Shown: one piece after another, positions 24,420 through 36,309 of the stretch
Layout of the letters: every line of letters begins with the position of its first letter
Numbering within the stretch: the first letter of the stretch is position 1
Assembly (NCBI RefSeq): GCF_000471905.2
Contig: NW_006499997.1
Span: 890,077 to 954,076, forward strand
Origin: Amborella trichopoda
Lineage: Eukaryota > Streptophyta > Magnoliopsida > Amborellales > Amborellaceae
Direction of reading: 5' to 3'
Length of the DNA: 64,000 nucleotides
The notes under the pieces: model-generated
What the model was told of the DNA's origin: nothing
Databases searched by the model: none
Seen by the model: only the letters and a program-made list of their open reading frames with translations
Made by a program: the position numbers and the translations under genes

Positions 24420-25620
24420 AAAAAGTTTATATAAGGATGCAACCTCATAATGTAGAACTATGGATACACCTTAAGAAAAGGTAGTTTTAATGTTGAAAAA
24501 CCCTTTGATTAATCATCTCGACATCAATACGTATGACCATAAAAAATAAAAAGATTTTTTTTCAGAAAGTGTATTTTACAACATATTATCTACATCGTCT
24601 ATTTTCAAGATTTTCATATGTTTATAGATTGATTTTAACCATTTTTTAAATTTAAAATTTTATAATTAGATATAAAAATAGATTTTGAGATAACCTTAAG
24701 AACATTTTACATCAAAATTATATACCATAATAAAATTTGAAGGTACACCTTACTTGTACAACTACAGATGCATCTGTATGCCAATTGCACCCTTTAATAA
24801 ATGAAAGCAAAAATCAAATAAGAAAGTTTATATAAGGTTACAACCTTATAATATAGAAGGAAGGTGCACATCAAAAATTCAGTAGACAAGAGCAATCCAA
24901 AGTGAGAAAATTTTCCAATTAAGCATCTCGAACTCGAGATATATGTTATAAAAAGAAAAAAGAATTTAAAGTCTTAAAAATAGTTTATCTTCTAAATTGT
25001 TATTTAGCATGTGTATTTTTAAGATTTTAAAGTGTTTATAATTTCATGAAATTTACATTGTTTTTTTAATTTTAAATTTCTTAATAAAGGTTAAATATGG
25101 GTTTTTATGTCATCGTAAGGTTTTTGATACCAAAACTACATCTCTGACAATGTTTAAAAGTGTGTCTTATTTGTATAATACAAGGTGGGGCACCTTATAC
25201 AAACCTCAGCCATTAAACAGTCAGCTCTCACAATGAGGTTGTTAAATCTAAAAGCAAAAATCTAATGTAAGGTTGCAACCTTATATGAACCCTACCCTTA
25301 GAAAATGAATTGGTTGTGTTATTCATGTAACTCTTTCATTAGAGGGTGTGGTCTGTATAAGGGCGACGTCCTAAACAGTCAAAGTATGGCGCACCTTCAA
25401 ATGGTACGGAAATATGTTGTTTCAGTATTAGAAACCTTTATGATGGCATAAAAACTTATTTTTTTCTCTAATTATAAAATTTAAAATTTAAAAATAATAT
25501 ATAGATCTAGCAGATTTATGAATAGTTGAAAATCTTGAAAATTGATGCTCTAGATAATATATTACACGCTGTATTATTTTTAAGACTGAAAATTTATTTT
25601 TTCTCATGTTCATACATCTT
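24420..25620. repeat. Cluster of three related MITE-like repeats
   Basis: Three diverged copies of one AT-rich repeat are seen. Two are in direct orientation (about 24420-24760 and 24830-25180), each starting near TATAAGG(A/T)(T/A)(G/A)CAACC. One is inverted (about 25390-25620), containing the shared block around AATTATAAAATTTAAAATTT and AAAATCTTGAAAAT. A related fragment lies at 63430-63560. No coding capacity. Confidence 0.6.
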
Positions 25621-25913
25621 GAGGTCCAGGTCATTTGGACCCAACCCATTGGGTCCAAAACATAGACCTGGACCTAAATCTGGTTTGGGTTGACCCACCA
25701 GGGCACCCGACCCAAATGCCACCCTTAGTTTATGCTTATTTTGGGTTATAAACTCACGACGAGGCTGCTTTTGAATATGTTTTTAATGAAATCCGAGAGG
25801 AGGTACAGGAGTGAAAAATCTCTTACAAATTAACTAAAATTGTTGAAATAGCAACAACTTAATGAAATTTTTTATATTTGGCCACGTTTGGGATATAAAA
25901 ACCCTAGGGATGG

Positions 25914-26600
25914 CAATGCACCCAATCAGACCTGAGACCTGATGGGTAGACCCAACCTCAAGTCCAGATACAATACCTGGACCCGAATATTATTCGGGTC
26001 TGGGTCCGAGTCCTGCCGGACCCGGACCTGAACCCTAACCCAATCCAAATAATATGGGTGTATGTGGGTATTCATTAATGTTGTCGATACGTTTGTTTCT
26101 TATGAAAAGTATAGAATGAGACCATTTATCTTTGGTACAAGGTGGTCACAATTGATCTTGACCACTGGATGTGAAATTGGGTGGTTACATTTATTCCATT
26201 GCTCAAGCTCAAAATTCAAAAGAAATTTTCTAGAACTTTGTGATACACCTAAGCTATCAAATTTCACATCAGATGGTTGTAATTAATTGTGATCATCTTG
26301 TACTAAAGGTAAATGATCTCATTGTATAAAATTCCTTTAAGTTGTTATGTAAAATAGTAAGGAATGTGGGTATTTATAAATGTCATGCAATACTGTAAAT
26401 GTTGTCAATATAGGTATATGATGGAAAAAAATGACATAAAAAAGAAAAAGAAAACAAATAATCTTCCTAGTCATAGCCCATATGTCAAGTGGTAGTGAAC
26501 CCGACAAGACGTGGGACCCGATAGGTACGCCCCGATCTGGTCCGGGTATGAGTCAAATTTTGGACCTGTAAGATCCGACCTGATCCGTTGCCGCCCCTAA
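25914..26600. mobile_element. TIR element of the 'TAGGGATGGCAA' type
   Basis: The left end CTAGGGATGGCAATG (25914 on) and the right end GTTGCCGCCCCTA (26588-26600) are inverted. Inside each end are stretches rich in GACCC/GGGTC steps. This arrangement is known from hAT-like MITEs in many plants. A clear target duplication was not found. The MITE at 26109-26334 is nested within. Similar GACCC-rich sequence at 25612-25735 may be a further truncated copy. Confidence 0.5.
26109..26334. mobile_element. Foldback MITE, copy 2
   Basis: Same family as 13750-13976. The left end reads GTATAGAATGAGACCATTTA and the right end is its imperfect complement. The inverted arms contain the shared segments GGTCACAATTGATCTTGACC and TTTCACATCAGATGG. 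It sits inside the 25914-26600 element. Confidence 0.7.
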
Positions 26601-27283
26601 ATCACACCCTTTCAAATCCCTTATAGAATGGAACCCCAGTTTACACTTCTTCCACGTGGTGTGATGGTCTTACTTTCAAGAAGCAAGGGCGTCCTCTTCA
26701 ACAATGTACTCTACCTCCTCTCCACACTCCAACATTCTAACTTCCATCATCGAACTTCGTGCTCATATTTTTATTCCCTATTTTAATCCTTAATTATAAT
26801 TTCTGGACATGAGAAAGACACAACCTCAAAAAATATTGTTCTTAAAGTAGGAGGTGGTGAGTTCTGGTTGCAAATTGATATGGTAAATGCTTGGGCACTA
26901 TGTCTAGTAAATAAATTGTATTATGCAATCTCCATCGTGCAACTAATTTGGACGGTGGATATTTTTTGCCGGCCTGCCTGTAGAAAAACCGAGTCCTTAT
27001 CTCCATTGTTGGTTCTCTACGACGAATTATCTATTTTGCGTACTGAACTTGGGAAGTGCCACACAAGATTCGCATTTCTAGACTCTCCCTTCCAATTTTT
27101 TCCATTTCCTTACTTATGTTGGTTTCTATTGATACAAGCGAGAACCTAGAAACTTCATAAGCGAGAATGGAAAACACTTGAAAATTTATACCTTGCTTTC
27201 TTTGTACAATGGTTGGTTGTTCAAGGGTGGAAAAGGGCCATGCTCGGCCAAGGCCGGGGCCGGATCTAGGCAAAAAAAACCAA
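26601..27283. other. Unassigned intergenic DNA
   Basis: The two overlapping open frames here (about 80-93 codons) have no recognisable domain. Nothing else is seen. Confidence 0.35.
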
Positions 27284-27812
27284 AGGAAAAATATCTTTGT
27301 ACGCCCTATTTTTAAGTTTCATTGCTTACCAGATTGAATGTTTCAAAACATATCTTGCGGCATAGAGATCCCATGTATTATAGCTTTTAACCTTTTAGAC
27401 CAACTTTACAACATATTTACAAACAAAAGTTGAAAAGACATCTTTTTTTTTATTCCTTTATAAACCCCATTTTCTCTTTCTTCCCCTGTTTCTCCCCAAA
27501 CCTCTCTCCATTTTTTTGTTTTAATATTGAAAATATCTTTTGAAAAAATATATTTTTTTTTAATATTAAAAAAAAATAAAGAAAGGTTTGGCGAGAAACA
27601 AGATAAAAGATAGAGAGAGAAGGGGGTTTAAAAAAGAATAGAAAAAAAGATGTATTTTAAACTTTTGTTTGGGCTAAAAAATGGGATAAAATTAATCTAG
27701 GGTTAGAAGATATAATATATGGGATCTCTATGCCGCAAGATATATTTTAATATCAGTCTATTGAGAAATCAAACGTAAAAAGAGGGTGTACATAGATATT
27801 TCCCCAAAAAAA
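27284..27812. mobile_element. Foldback element with arms of about 250 bp
   Basis: The left arm (27284-27530) is the diverged complement of the right arm (27560-27812). Both contain ATATCTTGCGGCATAGAGAT (or complement) followed by a pyrimidine-rich stretch, so the whole unit would fold on itself. A partial copy is at 13198-13450. No coding capacity; the superfamily is unknown. Confidence 0.75.
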
Positions 27813-28100
27813 AATAAAGCAATAAAAAAATGAAGCAAAAATAAAAATAAAAAAGTGAAAAATAGTGTGTTGGGACAACACTAGCCCTAGCCTGACCTCC
27901 GACAACATTTTGTGTCTCAAACCGTACTTGTTTAGGGCCGGGTCACCTAGGCGGGACCAGACCGCCTAGCCCATTGCCAACCCATGTTGGGGTGTCAAAC
28001 CTATAGATTTAACTCGTACCTTTCTACTTTTGGTGAATGACTCCTTAATGTATGAAGATGTAAAGACCAGGACGTTTACCATATGGACCACTTATATCCT
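27813..28100. other. Unassigned spacer
   Basis: AT-rich, then a short GC-rich stretch with GGCGG/CCGCC steps near 27935-27985. No gene is seen. Confidence 0.35.
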
Positions 28101-28199
28101 TCTTTTTTCTTTTTTTTTTTGACAAGATAATAAACTTTTATTGATAATAATAAAAATCATTACAATTACAATAATAGAGAATCACTAATCATAATCTAA

Positions 28200-29100
28200 G
28201 AACCATTCACCTCATGTTTCACTAAGAAATCAGCTACATTATTACCCTCCTTGTAAACATGATGGATATCAACTCGCAAACCAGATAATAAATCTATGAT
28301 TTCTATCCAAAGAGATCTGAGTGACCAAGGAGGCCTCCAAATAATCTTGCGTCAGTTTATGACATTGAGAGAATCCCCTTCCACAGCACACCACTCTCCT
28401 AAAAATCTCCTGTAATACCTTTAAACCAAACAACAAAGCAGATAATTCAGCCTTATTAGTCGTAGAATGACACAAGGACAGAAGTAGCAGCAAAGAACAA
28501 CACCATCAAATCTTTGAAAAATACCACCAACTCCAATAGGCTTAGGATTTCCAAAAGAGCTATCATAAAAAATCAATTTGATGCAACACTAATAGGTGGT
28601 GGGATCGATCTTCCCACTAGTGAAATAAATATGGAAGATTGTCACATCACATTTGCCAAGTTCAACACAACATCCATACACCATCACCCTTTTTTGTCAC
28701 TGAAAGCCACAACTAAGTAGTGTGTATAGTCTTGTCCTGAACTTGTTGTATATCTGCTATTTTATATTCAAAAGGCCTCCTATTTCATTATGGCCAAACT
28801 TCCCATAGTAATGCAACTCTCATAACATCCCATAAAACTTTCACTTTCTTTGGCACACCTGCAAAACCTAACTATTCCATAATGTTCATCTGACATTGTG
28901 GTAAAAGCATAGCAACACTACACATCTGCAAAGCCCATCTCAAAACAGAACTTGTAAATTCGTAATGAAGAAACACCATTCTCTTCATCCTTTGGCACAA
29001 CATACAAACAATTACTAAAATATTCTCTCGCTTTCTGAGATTATCTACAGCTAGAGATATGCCTTGCAAGATAACCCACATAAAAACTTTAACCTTCTGA
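28200..29100 (-). pseudogene. L1 zf-RVT and RNase H-like region
   Basis: zf-RVT: 'WVILQGISLAVDNLRKRENI' with two Cys (about 29081-28900). RNase H-like (RVT_3): 'TTNKAELSALLFGLKVLQEI' (28470 leftward), the conserved NKAE pattern. The two lie in the normal order after RT. Frames are interrupted. Confidence 0.7.
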
Positions 29101-29649
29101 GGAACATGTCATTTCCAAATCTTGCTAAGTTCCATATTATTCCAACGAGTTAGATCATGAAAAAATAATCTACATGTGGATTTAGTGGAGAATACGCCAT
29201 CATTTCTTCTTCCTAGATTACCTCATCCTCACTCTCTCTGGAAATGTAAGTGATTGAGCTCCTACAAAAGTTCCGCCAGCTACTTATGGAATCAAGCATT
29301 CTATTGTACACGCACTGAATATTCCATACTACGCCTAATTCTTGTCTCATATAGGCCATGCTCATCATTGCATCAGGATTTGAACTTTAGAAAATAATTG
29401 CAGAAATCTAATTTTCAAAGGCCTATCACACATCCATTTATTAGACCAAAAACTAATCCTTTCACCATTCCCCACAACCCAACAACTATACTTCACCACA
29501 ATGCCTCGATAGCTTAAAATCCCTTTGACAAATTATAGGCCCCATTCTACCTCAGTCTCAACTATGGATCTCTACTATATTTGGCTAACCAAATGATATT
29601 TCTTACCTCCATCTACAGTTTCCCACAAAAAATTCTTCATCCTTATTTC

Positions 29650-31091
29650 TATCTACTTGATAATACAATTCGACATCATAAACAAGGTCATCTGGTAAAT
29701 GGGTAGATTAACCAATGAAAAAGTAATCAGAGTAACACGGCCTCCCGAGGACAAATATTTAGACTTCTATAAGTCCAATTTAACCTGGTACATTTTAATA
29801 ATGGGGTCCCAAACACACATTGGCAATCTAGAATATGAAATTGGCAATCCAAGATATTTGATTAGAAAGGTTTCCACTTCACATCCTACCCAAGCAACAA
29901 AAGGGGACACCGAAGTTGCAAAAGAGGACACCAGAGTTGCAAAAGAGGACACTAACAATTGATGCTTTTTGGAAATTGACTTTTAACCCCAATACAAGCT
30001 CACAATATCTCAAGAAAGTGACCACATTGTAAACTTCATCAATATGTACATCACAAAAAAAATATCGTATCATTTGTATATTATAAATAGGTAATTATTG
30101 GGCTTGCAGAAGAAACTTGAAAATCATGAACCCTTCATGCCTCTGAAATAATATTAAACATTAAACTGAAAGCCTCCTCAATCAGGGTGAATAAGAAAGG
30201 GACCAACGAATCTCCTTGTCTCAGACCACAATATGCCTTGAAAAAACCTTTTGGAATCCCATCTCTAAGAATTGAGAAATGAGATGTCGATAAGCATCCT
30301 ATAATCCAAGACCTCCACTTAATATAGAAACCCATTCTCCTCATAATCTCACTCAAGATCCCCCATTCTATCCTATCATAAGCCTTATCCATATCAAATT
30401 TTAACATTAATCCAGGCACTCTGGAAGACACCCTAGAATGGATACATTCTTGGGCAACTAAGATACTATTAGTGATCAACCTTTTATGAATGAAAATAAA
30501 TTGGGGACCAGAGATTAGCATAGGAAGCAGTTTTTTCAATCGCCCTGCCAAAATCTTCGCAATAATCTTATAAAAGCTCGTTAAAAGACTTATAAGACGA
30601 AGATCATTCAAGCCAACAATAGAATCTTTCTTAGGTATTAATGTAATAAATATGGAGTGAATGCACTTATCCACAAAACTAGACTCCCATAATTCTAATA
30701 CGATAGCTATTAGTTCACTCTCAATCTCCCCAAAACTTTTGGAAAAAAAGAAGAGAGGAAAACCATTAGGGCTAGGTGTTTTGTCATCTGGCATGGAGAA
30801 AACAACCACCTTAAGTTCTTCCAAACTAATTGGTTTTTCCAGATCATTAGCTTCCCAGCCATTCAAAACCTTAAATGGAACCCCATTTAAACATACCCCA
30901 AAAAACATTTCACAGGAAAAAGACTTTTGAAAATGCTGAATAAGTTTGTCTTCGTAACCCACAACATCATCTTCATAAATATCATCAAATTGTATACCAA
31001 ATATATCATTAAGTTTTCTTCTTACATTTGCTATTGCATGAAAATAAGCAGTGTTCAAATCTCCATCTTTTAACCACTTTACTTCGGACAT
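29650..31091 (-). pseudogene. L1 reverse transcriptase pseudogene
   Basis: A 318-codon open part (31091-30135) covers the RT fingers and palm. It has the linker 'WLKDGDLNTAYFHAIANVRR', 'IFITLIPKKDS', motif A with catalytic Asp in 'LKFDMDKAYDRIEW' and motif B 'CGLRQGDSLVPFLF'. The region that should hold the YADD box is decayed. RT resumes near 29850 with 'KYLGLPISYSRLP' after an 18-bp repeat expansion (29897-29955). The enzyme performed target-primed reverse transcription. Confidence 0.9.
29897..29955. repeat. 18-bp minisatellite, three units, inside the L1 RT
   Basis: The unit GTTGCAAAAGAGGACACC, or close variants, is repeated in tandem. It keeps an open frame on the element strand. Confidence 0.8.
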
Positions 31092-31364
31092 TTGCTTCCA
31101 ATATACTTTTATTCATTCTTTTCCAACAACAACTCTTTAGAAATAACCCCATTGTTACTAATAGATTGCTCCACAGCTTCAATGTTCAACAAGGTTTCAT
31201 CAATCTTATTTTTTAGATAAAAACAATATTCTTTTTCCATTCAATTAGCTTATGCTTAACAATCAACAATTTTTTATGCATCATATACCCACTTCTACCA
31301 ACCACCATTGTATTCTCCTAGGTCTGCTTAATGAGATTCCAAACATTTATTTCCGTAAGCTAAG

Positions 31365-31771
31365 CTACATCCATTTGAAAAGCCTAGGCCCAAAAACATC
31401 ATTGAAGGTATTCAGGAAAATAAGGTGATGATCTGAAGATAGCTTTGAGATAGTACTTACACTAACCAAGGGGAAATGATTTTTCCAATTGACTGACACA
31501 GAAAACCTATCTAGATTACTCTGGACCAACCAGATTAGGCTATTATTGGACCACATATAGTGCCTACTATTAACTAGTAAATCCATAAGAGTATTTCTCA
31601 GAATAACTCATTGAACAACCACACATAAATAGTATATAGAGTATTCAAAGAAGTTTCACCAGGGCCCCTCATACAAGTATAATCTTGCCCTACACACTGG
31701 TAACTTAAAATTTTTAACTACTGTTGATAAATCATTCAAGAATAACTTTTTTTTGGAAACCCACATTTAGA

Positions 31772-31833
<62 letters not shown>

Positions 31834-32110
31834 ACAACCATCTAAATATTGAAAAAGGACTCTAAAAAACAACCCCTAGAAAACGATCATGTTTAATAAT
31901 ATCAAGACATAACAAAACAGTGGGGTCCCATTAACATCCATAGGCCACCAGACGCACCAGCAGAGTCCATACCACAAAATTGAACATCCTTTGAACCCCA
32001 AATACATCTAATACAAAAAAGAGAAGGGCTAGGTAACTTATTTTCTTGTAATATAACTATATCAAATCTAAATTTCTGAATAAAAATACAAACCTCATTT
32101 ATGCCATCTT
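31365..32110 (-). pseudogene. L1 endonuclease pseudogene
   Basis: The apurinic-type endonuclease N-terminal part reads 'FRFDIVILQENKL', where Glu is the usual metal ligand, and 'DSAGASGGLWML' (about 32050-31890). A compound microsatellite at 31773-31831 follows. The C-terminal part at 31586-31365 reads 'NSNLDRFSVSVNW' and 'SKLSSDHHLIFLN', where the SDH motif holds the catalytic histidine. The microsatellite and stops break the frame. Confidence 0.7.
31773..31831. repeat. Compound (CA)n(TA)n microsatellite
   Basis: Fifteen or so CA units are followed by about fourteen TA units, within the L1 endonuclease region. Confidence 0.95.
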
Positions 32111-32147
32111 TGTTACCTCAGCCCTCTCATGCTCCAGCTTAAGATCT

Positions 32148-33930
32148 TCATGAACCACCTGAGGAAGAAATCCATTTGGCAATATCCTCCACACTGACAG
32201 ACAAATCAGAAGAATTTTCAGGCTGCATTGAATCACTGATGCCGCTATGAAAAACAATAGAGCCATTAGTCTTCAGGGACTTTAAGAACACCCTTCGAGC
32301 GGCTGATCTGGCTAATGAACGAGATGGTTTATCAACCACGTTATCTTTTCCTTTCCCTGAATCCTTTGTAGCATTTCTCTGATCTTTATTTTTCTTAGCT
32401 AAGGTTGCCTCCCTCCATTTCTTCTCTTCCTTCTTACTCTCCCTAACATGTTCTTTGATGGCTTGATAAATCATCAACAAAGATGTATTAAAGAATGCCC
32501 CCATACCCTCTATCATGTTTCTGAACCTTCCCTGAGAAAAATCATCTGCTTCATTAGCCATAGGAACCTGATCCACACAGCATGGCATGAATTTGGTTGA
32601 TCTTCTGGCTCACCGACATCACATTGAGTGGAGAAATGTCTAAAATATCTTCATCCTCAACAACCATATCCACTTGATTCCCCTGAGTAGGATTTGTTGT
32701 TGTCAAACCCTCATCCTGCTCCAGGATAATCACACTGTCCTCCAATTTATCTGGTAACTCTCTACTTCCAGACGCACCCAATCTTCCCCTCTTCATCACT
32801 AAGTGAAAGGGAAGAAAACGATCTTACACCATCTTTTAGATATGATTTCAAAAGCCAAAATAGATGATCAATGGAGACCAAAAGACTCATTTGTTCTCCT
32901 GAATATTTGCTATACGTTTGAAGGGGATGAGGGTTCATTTCCAAAACTTGCATGCATCCCCATCAAAGCACATTCTTTCCCGAAGTCCACCTGGTTCCTC
33001 AGGCCCTTCAATCGGATCCAAAAAACTTCTTTCTAAATCTCTATCTCGAAATTCACCTCCTAAAATATGTGTCAAAATAGATGAAATATCTGAGATATCC
33101 AAAATATGCTCCATTGGGACCACCATTTCACCTAACAAAAAAGATGATTTTTTTATACCACATCCTTGGTTTAGATTAGCTTTAAAATTTCCCTCCTCTA
33201 TTTGCGAGCAATTGGAAACTATCGTATTAGATGATGTGGTAGATTTAGCTACCAAAATAGTCTCTCCACTATCTTTACATTTCAGTTTCCAAATCTTCTT
33301 AGTTTGAATTGTTGAACGAAAAGAATTTGAATTAAACTTCTTCTGACGTGCACGTGGCTCAAATGTAGCCGACATATTACTGCAACTATCTCGAGACGAG
33401 GCATGACAGAATTTTGCTGCACTTTGTTGCAGAGATCATTAGATGTCACAAAGCGATGAGGCCTTTTGTTAAGTACTTGAACCCATTCATCAACATTATT
33501 TGAAACTATTGGACTCACCTTCATTGTGATACCCCCTTCTTGAATATCATAATGCCTACTTCCTTCTACTAACATCTACCAATAAATCATCTTTTCCTGT
33601 ATATAATCTGATAGGGTTTGGCCGAGGAGCGAACTTATGACATATTGGATCCTTTTAAAAATCCCAATCAATAGAATGAAACTCTCCATATCGAGTGGCT
33701 AGGTCTTGAAAAACACCAAGGTTCCAAGCATGAACCAAAATACCCCAAAACCTAACCCACACCAAGTTCTTAGGAATGAAGGAAATATGAGTGGAAGATT
33801 TCCATTTATCAACGGTCAGCTATCTCCTTCCAACTCTCCAATGGCTAATACGAATAGCTTTGGATACATCTTCTTCAAAAAAATGCAACTTTGTTTCTTC
33901 TTAAAATCTTAGTCACCGACTCATAGGATA
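32148..33930 (-). pseudogene. L1 ORF1 (Gag-like, DUF4283) pseudogene
   Basis: The element strand reads the DUF4283-type motif 'KNLVWVRFWGILVHAWNLGV' near 33770. This is followed by frames 33575-33282 and 33375-32935, then the C-terminal frame 32588-32148 rich in Lys/Glu ('KEEKKWREATLAKKNKDQR'). ORF1 proteins of plant L1s bind RNA and assist reverse transcription. At least three frames are needed, so it is broken. No typical zinc knuckle was seen. Confidence 0.6.
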
Positions 33931-34125
33931 GTATCCACGCCCATCTTGCCCAGTGGCTTAACCCAAAGATGTCCACCAAAGGTGGAGAAAAACATCCAAC
34001 TATTATTGAAGAAGGTTTATGTAAATTATCTAATAAAACTGATTTGTTAACCTTGATAGTAGGGCAAGAAAGGTCAAGCTTATCTGATCCAATACTCTCC
34101 CGTACACCATTCTCCTTTCTTCCTC

Positions 34126-34253
34126 CTTTCTTCCTCCTTTCTTCTTCTACTAACCTAATACCATTGGGGGCCTATTTCCAAGCTCAAACGCTTTCTTCCT
34201 CCTTTCTTCTTCTACTAACCTAATACCATTGGGGGCCTATTTCCAAGCTCAAA
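34126..34253. repeat. 65-bp tandem duplication
   Basis: The 34126-34190 segment is repeated at 34191-34253 with essentially no change, pointing to a recent duplication just upstream of the GST relic. Confidence 0.9.
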
Positions 34254-34266
34254 ATAGACCAATTTA

Positions 34267-34560
34267 GATTTGGTTCAAAATAAACCGATTTGTTCACATG
34301 GTACAACTCACCCTCAAGCTAAAGGGAATTTTATATGAATATATAGAAGACCTCGAAAATACGAGTTCTCTTGTCTTGGAAGCCAACCTTGTGCACAAGA
34401 AGGTCCACAAGCTCATTCGTGTTGAAAAACCCATTTGTGAATTGGTGGCGTTATTAGAATACATAGAGGAAACCTGGCCGGAAAATCCCATTTTCCCAAT
34501 GATCCCCTATGAGAAGGCTCGAGCTCGATTATGAGCAAACTTCATTTGATTAGAAGATAA
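34267..34560 (+). pseudogene. Tau-class glutathione S-transferase, N-terminal exon pseudogene
   Basis: Codons read 'FVHMVQLTLKLKGILYEYI', 'NLVHKKVHKLI', 'EKPICELVALLEYIEETW' and 'NPIFPMIPYEKARAR'. This is the thioredoxin-fold N-terminal domain of plant tau GSTs. In these enzymes 'VHKKVPVL' and 'ESxxILEYIDE' line the glutathione site; here Pro of VPVL is His and the Ser of the ES pair is lost (CELV). The family's catalytic Ser region upstream is not readable and the start is missing. At 34532-34536 the codon expected for Trp in 'ARFWAKFI' is TGA, and a second stop follows five codons later. The C-terminal domain is absent. It is a dead fragment, near a LINE that may have helped mobilise it, though that is a guess. 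Working GSTs conjugate glutathione to toxins in the cytosol. Confidence 0.85.
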
Positions 34561-35569
34561 TATTTGTAATTTGTGGTTGTGCGATATATTGAAGGTCTTA
34601 AGACTCTTAAATCTAGATATGCAAGTTTCTCAATTGAATTTGTGGATTAGACTAGTACTAAGTATTTTCTCTTAATGAGTAGTGTCTTGTCGAATTAATC
34701 AATGAGACAAAGATAATATAAAATTTTGGGATCGATAAATCCCCTTAAGCTTATGCCTTGCCCTTGGGGAAAGTAAGCATATAATATCAATTTCTTTTTG
34801 GGACAGGTTATGGATATGAATAAAGGTAATTCAGAAGTATTGAGGTTAAAGAAAATCCCCAAGTTGGTGTTCTGCTCATGAAAGTAAGTGTACAATTTTC
34901 TTGTGCTGTTGCACCAAATCTTTTCTATTAAGTAAATAAATATGTCCTAATCCATTGATAACAACATTTAAAGAAAAAGTTCAATTATGCTAGTTTCTAG
35001 GTTTAAAACAGTACAGTATGCTAACAACTCCCGTAAAAAACCTGGTTAATGGTTCACGACAATATTCTTTCTCTCAAAGTAGATCAAAACTTATGGTTGT
35101 GATATATGTTTTGATAGATTTTAAGCACAAGAAAGACACATATCAATCATTTAGGTACTTGCATATCTACATGTATGTCTTCTTATTAAACTACAGTTAA
35201 GAGGTAGACAAGTGTTTCAAGAACAAATAGGATCTTATCTTTGGAGAAGTATAGTATGTCACATTTGAAAAGAACTCATGGTAGAATTCATTTTTTTTAG
35301 GATAGAAGGGGTACATGAAAGGTACACACGAATTTTTAAGAGCACATAAGAGGTTGTACAAACTAATTTGAGGGTTATTATATAATAATTCATATATTAT
35401 ATTGAATTATTGATAACCGACTTGTTAAGTGTGGGGCTATGGCTCTGAGGAGAGGTTTTGAAGTTATTGGGAATATTTGTTGCAAATACAATAGAGTCTT
35501 AAATGTGGTGATTACTGGACTACTTCTTCATTGCAAAAGTTGAACAAAGTTTTTCCCTGAGATTGAAGA
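34561..35569. other. Unassigned DNA after the GST relic
   Basis: AT-rich, no recognisable GST second exon, no other gene. It might contain the old intron of the GST gene. Confidence 0.35.
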
Positions 35570-36309
35570 TGACGTTTTATAAATAGTATGAGATAGATGG
35601 TTTAATCTCCATCAAGTCATTATCACTATTGGTATTTCAGGATAGTCTATGGTGGATGAACTAAGAGAGCTAAGATTTGGAAATGACTTGTTCTTCAAGC
35701 ATATTTTTGGGTTTTAGGCATATGGAATGTGCTAATTATGGATTAATAGAGGAAAAGAGGGAGAGTTATGGTCAATATTTGCATACTGTGTAAGAATGAT
35801 GAAGAAGATGGGGATCACTTTTTTCTAGTGTATCTATTTTCTCAAAAGATTTGGAGTTGGGCCCGCATTAAGTTGGGTTTTGGGGAGGTATTCTAATATC
35901 ATGGATCACCTAAATCTTGCTAATCTCCCAGAAATAGGCAAAAATCATTTGGAAAGCTTTTTAAGCAGCTATTCCATGGGAGATTTGGAAAAAATAAATA
36001 GATGGGTTTTCATTGGCTAATTTTTTAGTGAGGACATTATTAGAAGTAGGATCATGCAAACCCTATTCAGCTAGCGGCGACCAATAAGTACTGTTCGGGT
36101 ATCTCTAAAGTGGATCTTCGCTTGAACTTGGACAATGTGGTTAAATTAAAAGTAGTGAGAAGATGAATACTTGAAGATGGAGACCACGACTTCAAGGTTC
36201 ACTCTAGGTAAACTTTGATGGAAGCTCTTAAGATAACCCTGGCCTAGAAGCAGTTGAGGGTTTAATTAGAGATTATTGGGGATCTTTCATATTCAGGTAT
36301 GTGACAATG
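35570..36309 (+). mobile_element. L1-type LINE fragment, left half (plus strand)
   Basis: Plus-strand codons resemble zf-RVT ('LCKNDEEDGDHFFLVYLFSQ' and 'IWSWARIKLGFG', about 35790-35885), followed by a decayed RNase H start near 36200-36305. The RNase H reading stops at the gypsy target site (CAATG, 36305-36309) and continues at 62711. Confidence 0.7.

Larger units (their letters stand above)
28101..34110 (-). mobile_element. Nearly full-length decayed L1-type LINE (minus strand)
   Basis: Reading leftward: ORF1 with a DUF4283-like region (about 33930-33700, 'VWVRFWGILVHAWN') and a charged C-terminal part (32588-32148). The endonuclease follows (about 32110-31365), then reverse transcriptase (31091-30135 and on to about 29650), zf-RVT (about 29100-28870), RNase H (28493-28200) and a 3' end at a T-rich tract (28101-28121, poly(A) on the element strand). 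The length of about 6 kb and domain order match complete plant L1 elements. Many stops and frameshifts show it is dead. The 5' border is approximate and no target duplication was confirmed. Confidence 0.85.

Noticed and set aside
26868..27273. Two overlapping open frames of 80-93 codons
   Set aside because: No domain, no codon pattern and no splice context; they look like chance frames in intergenic DNA.
30661..30930. 89-codon plus-strand frame
   Set aside because: It is the complement of the L1 reverse transcriptase coding strand.
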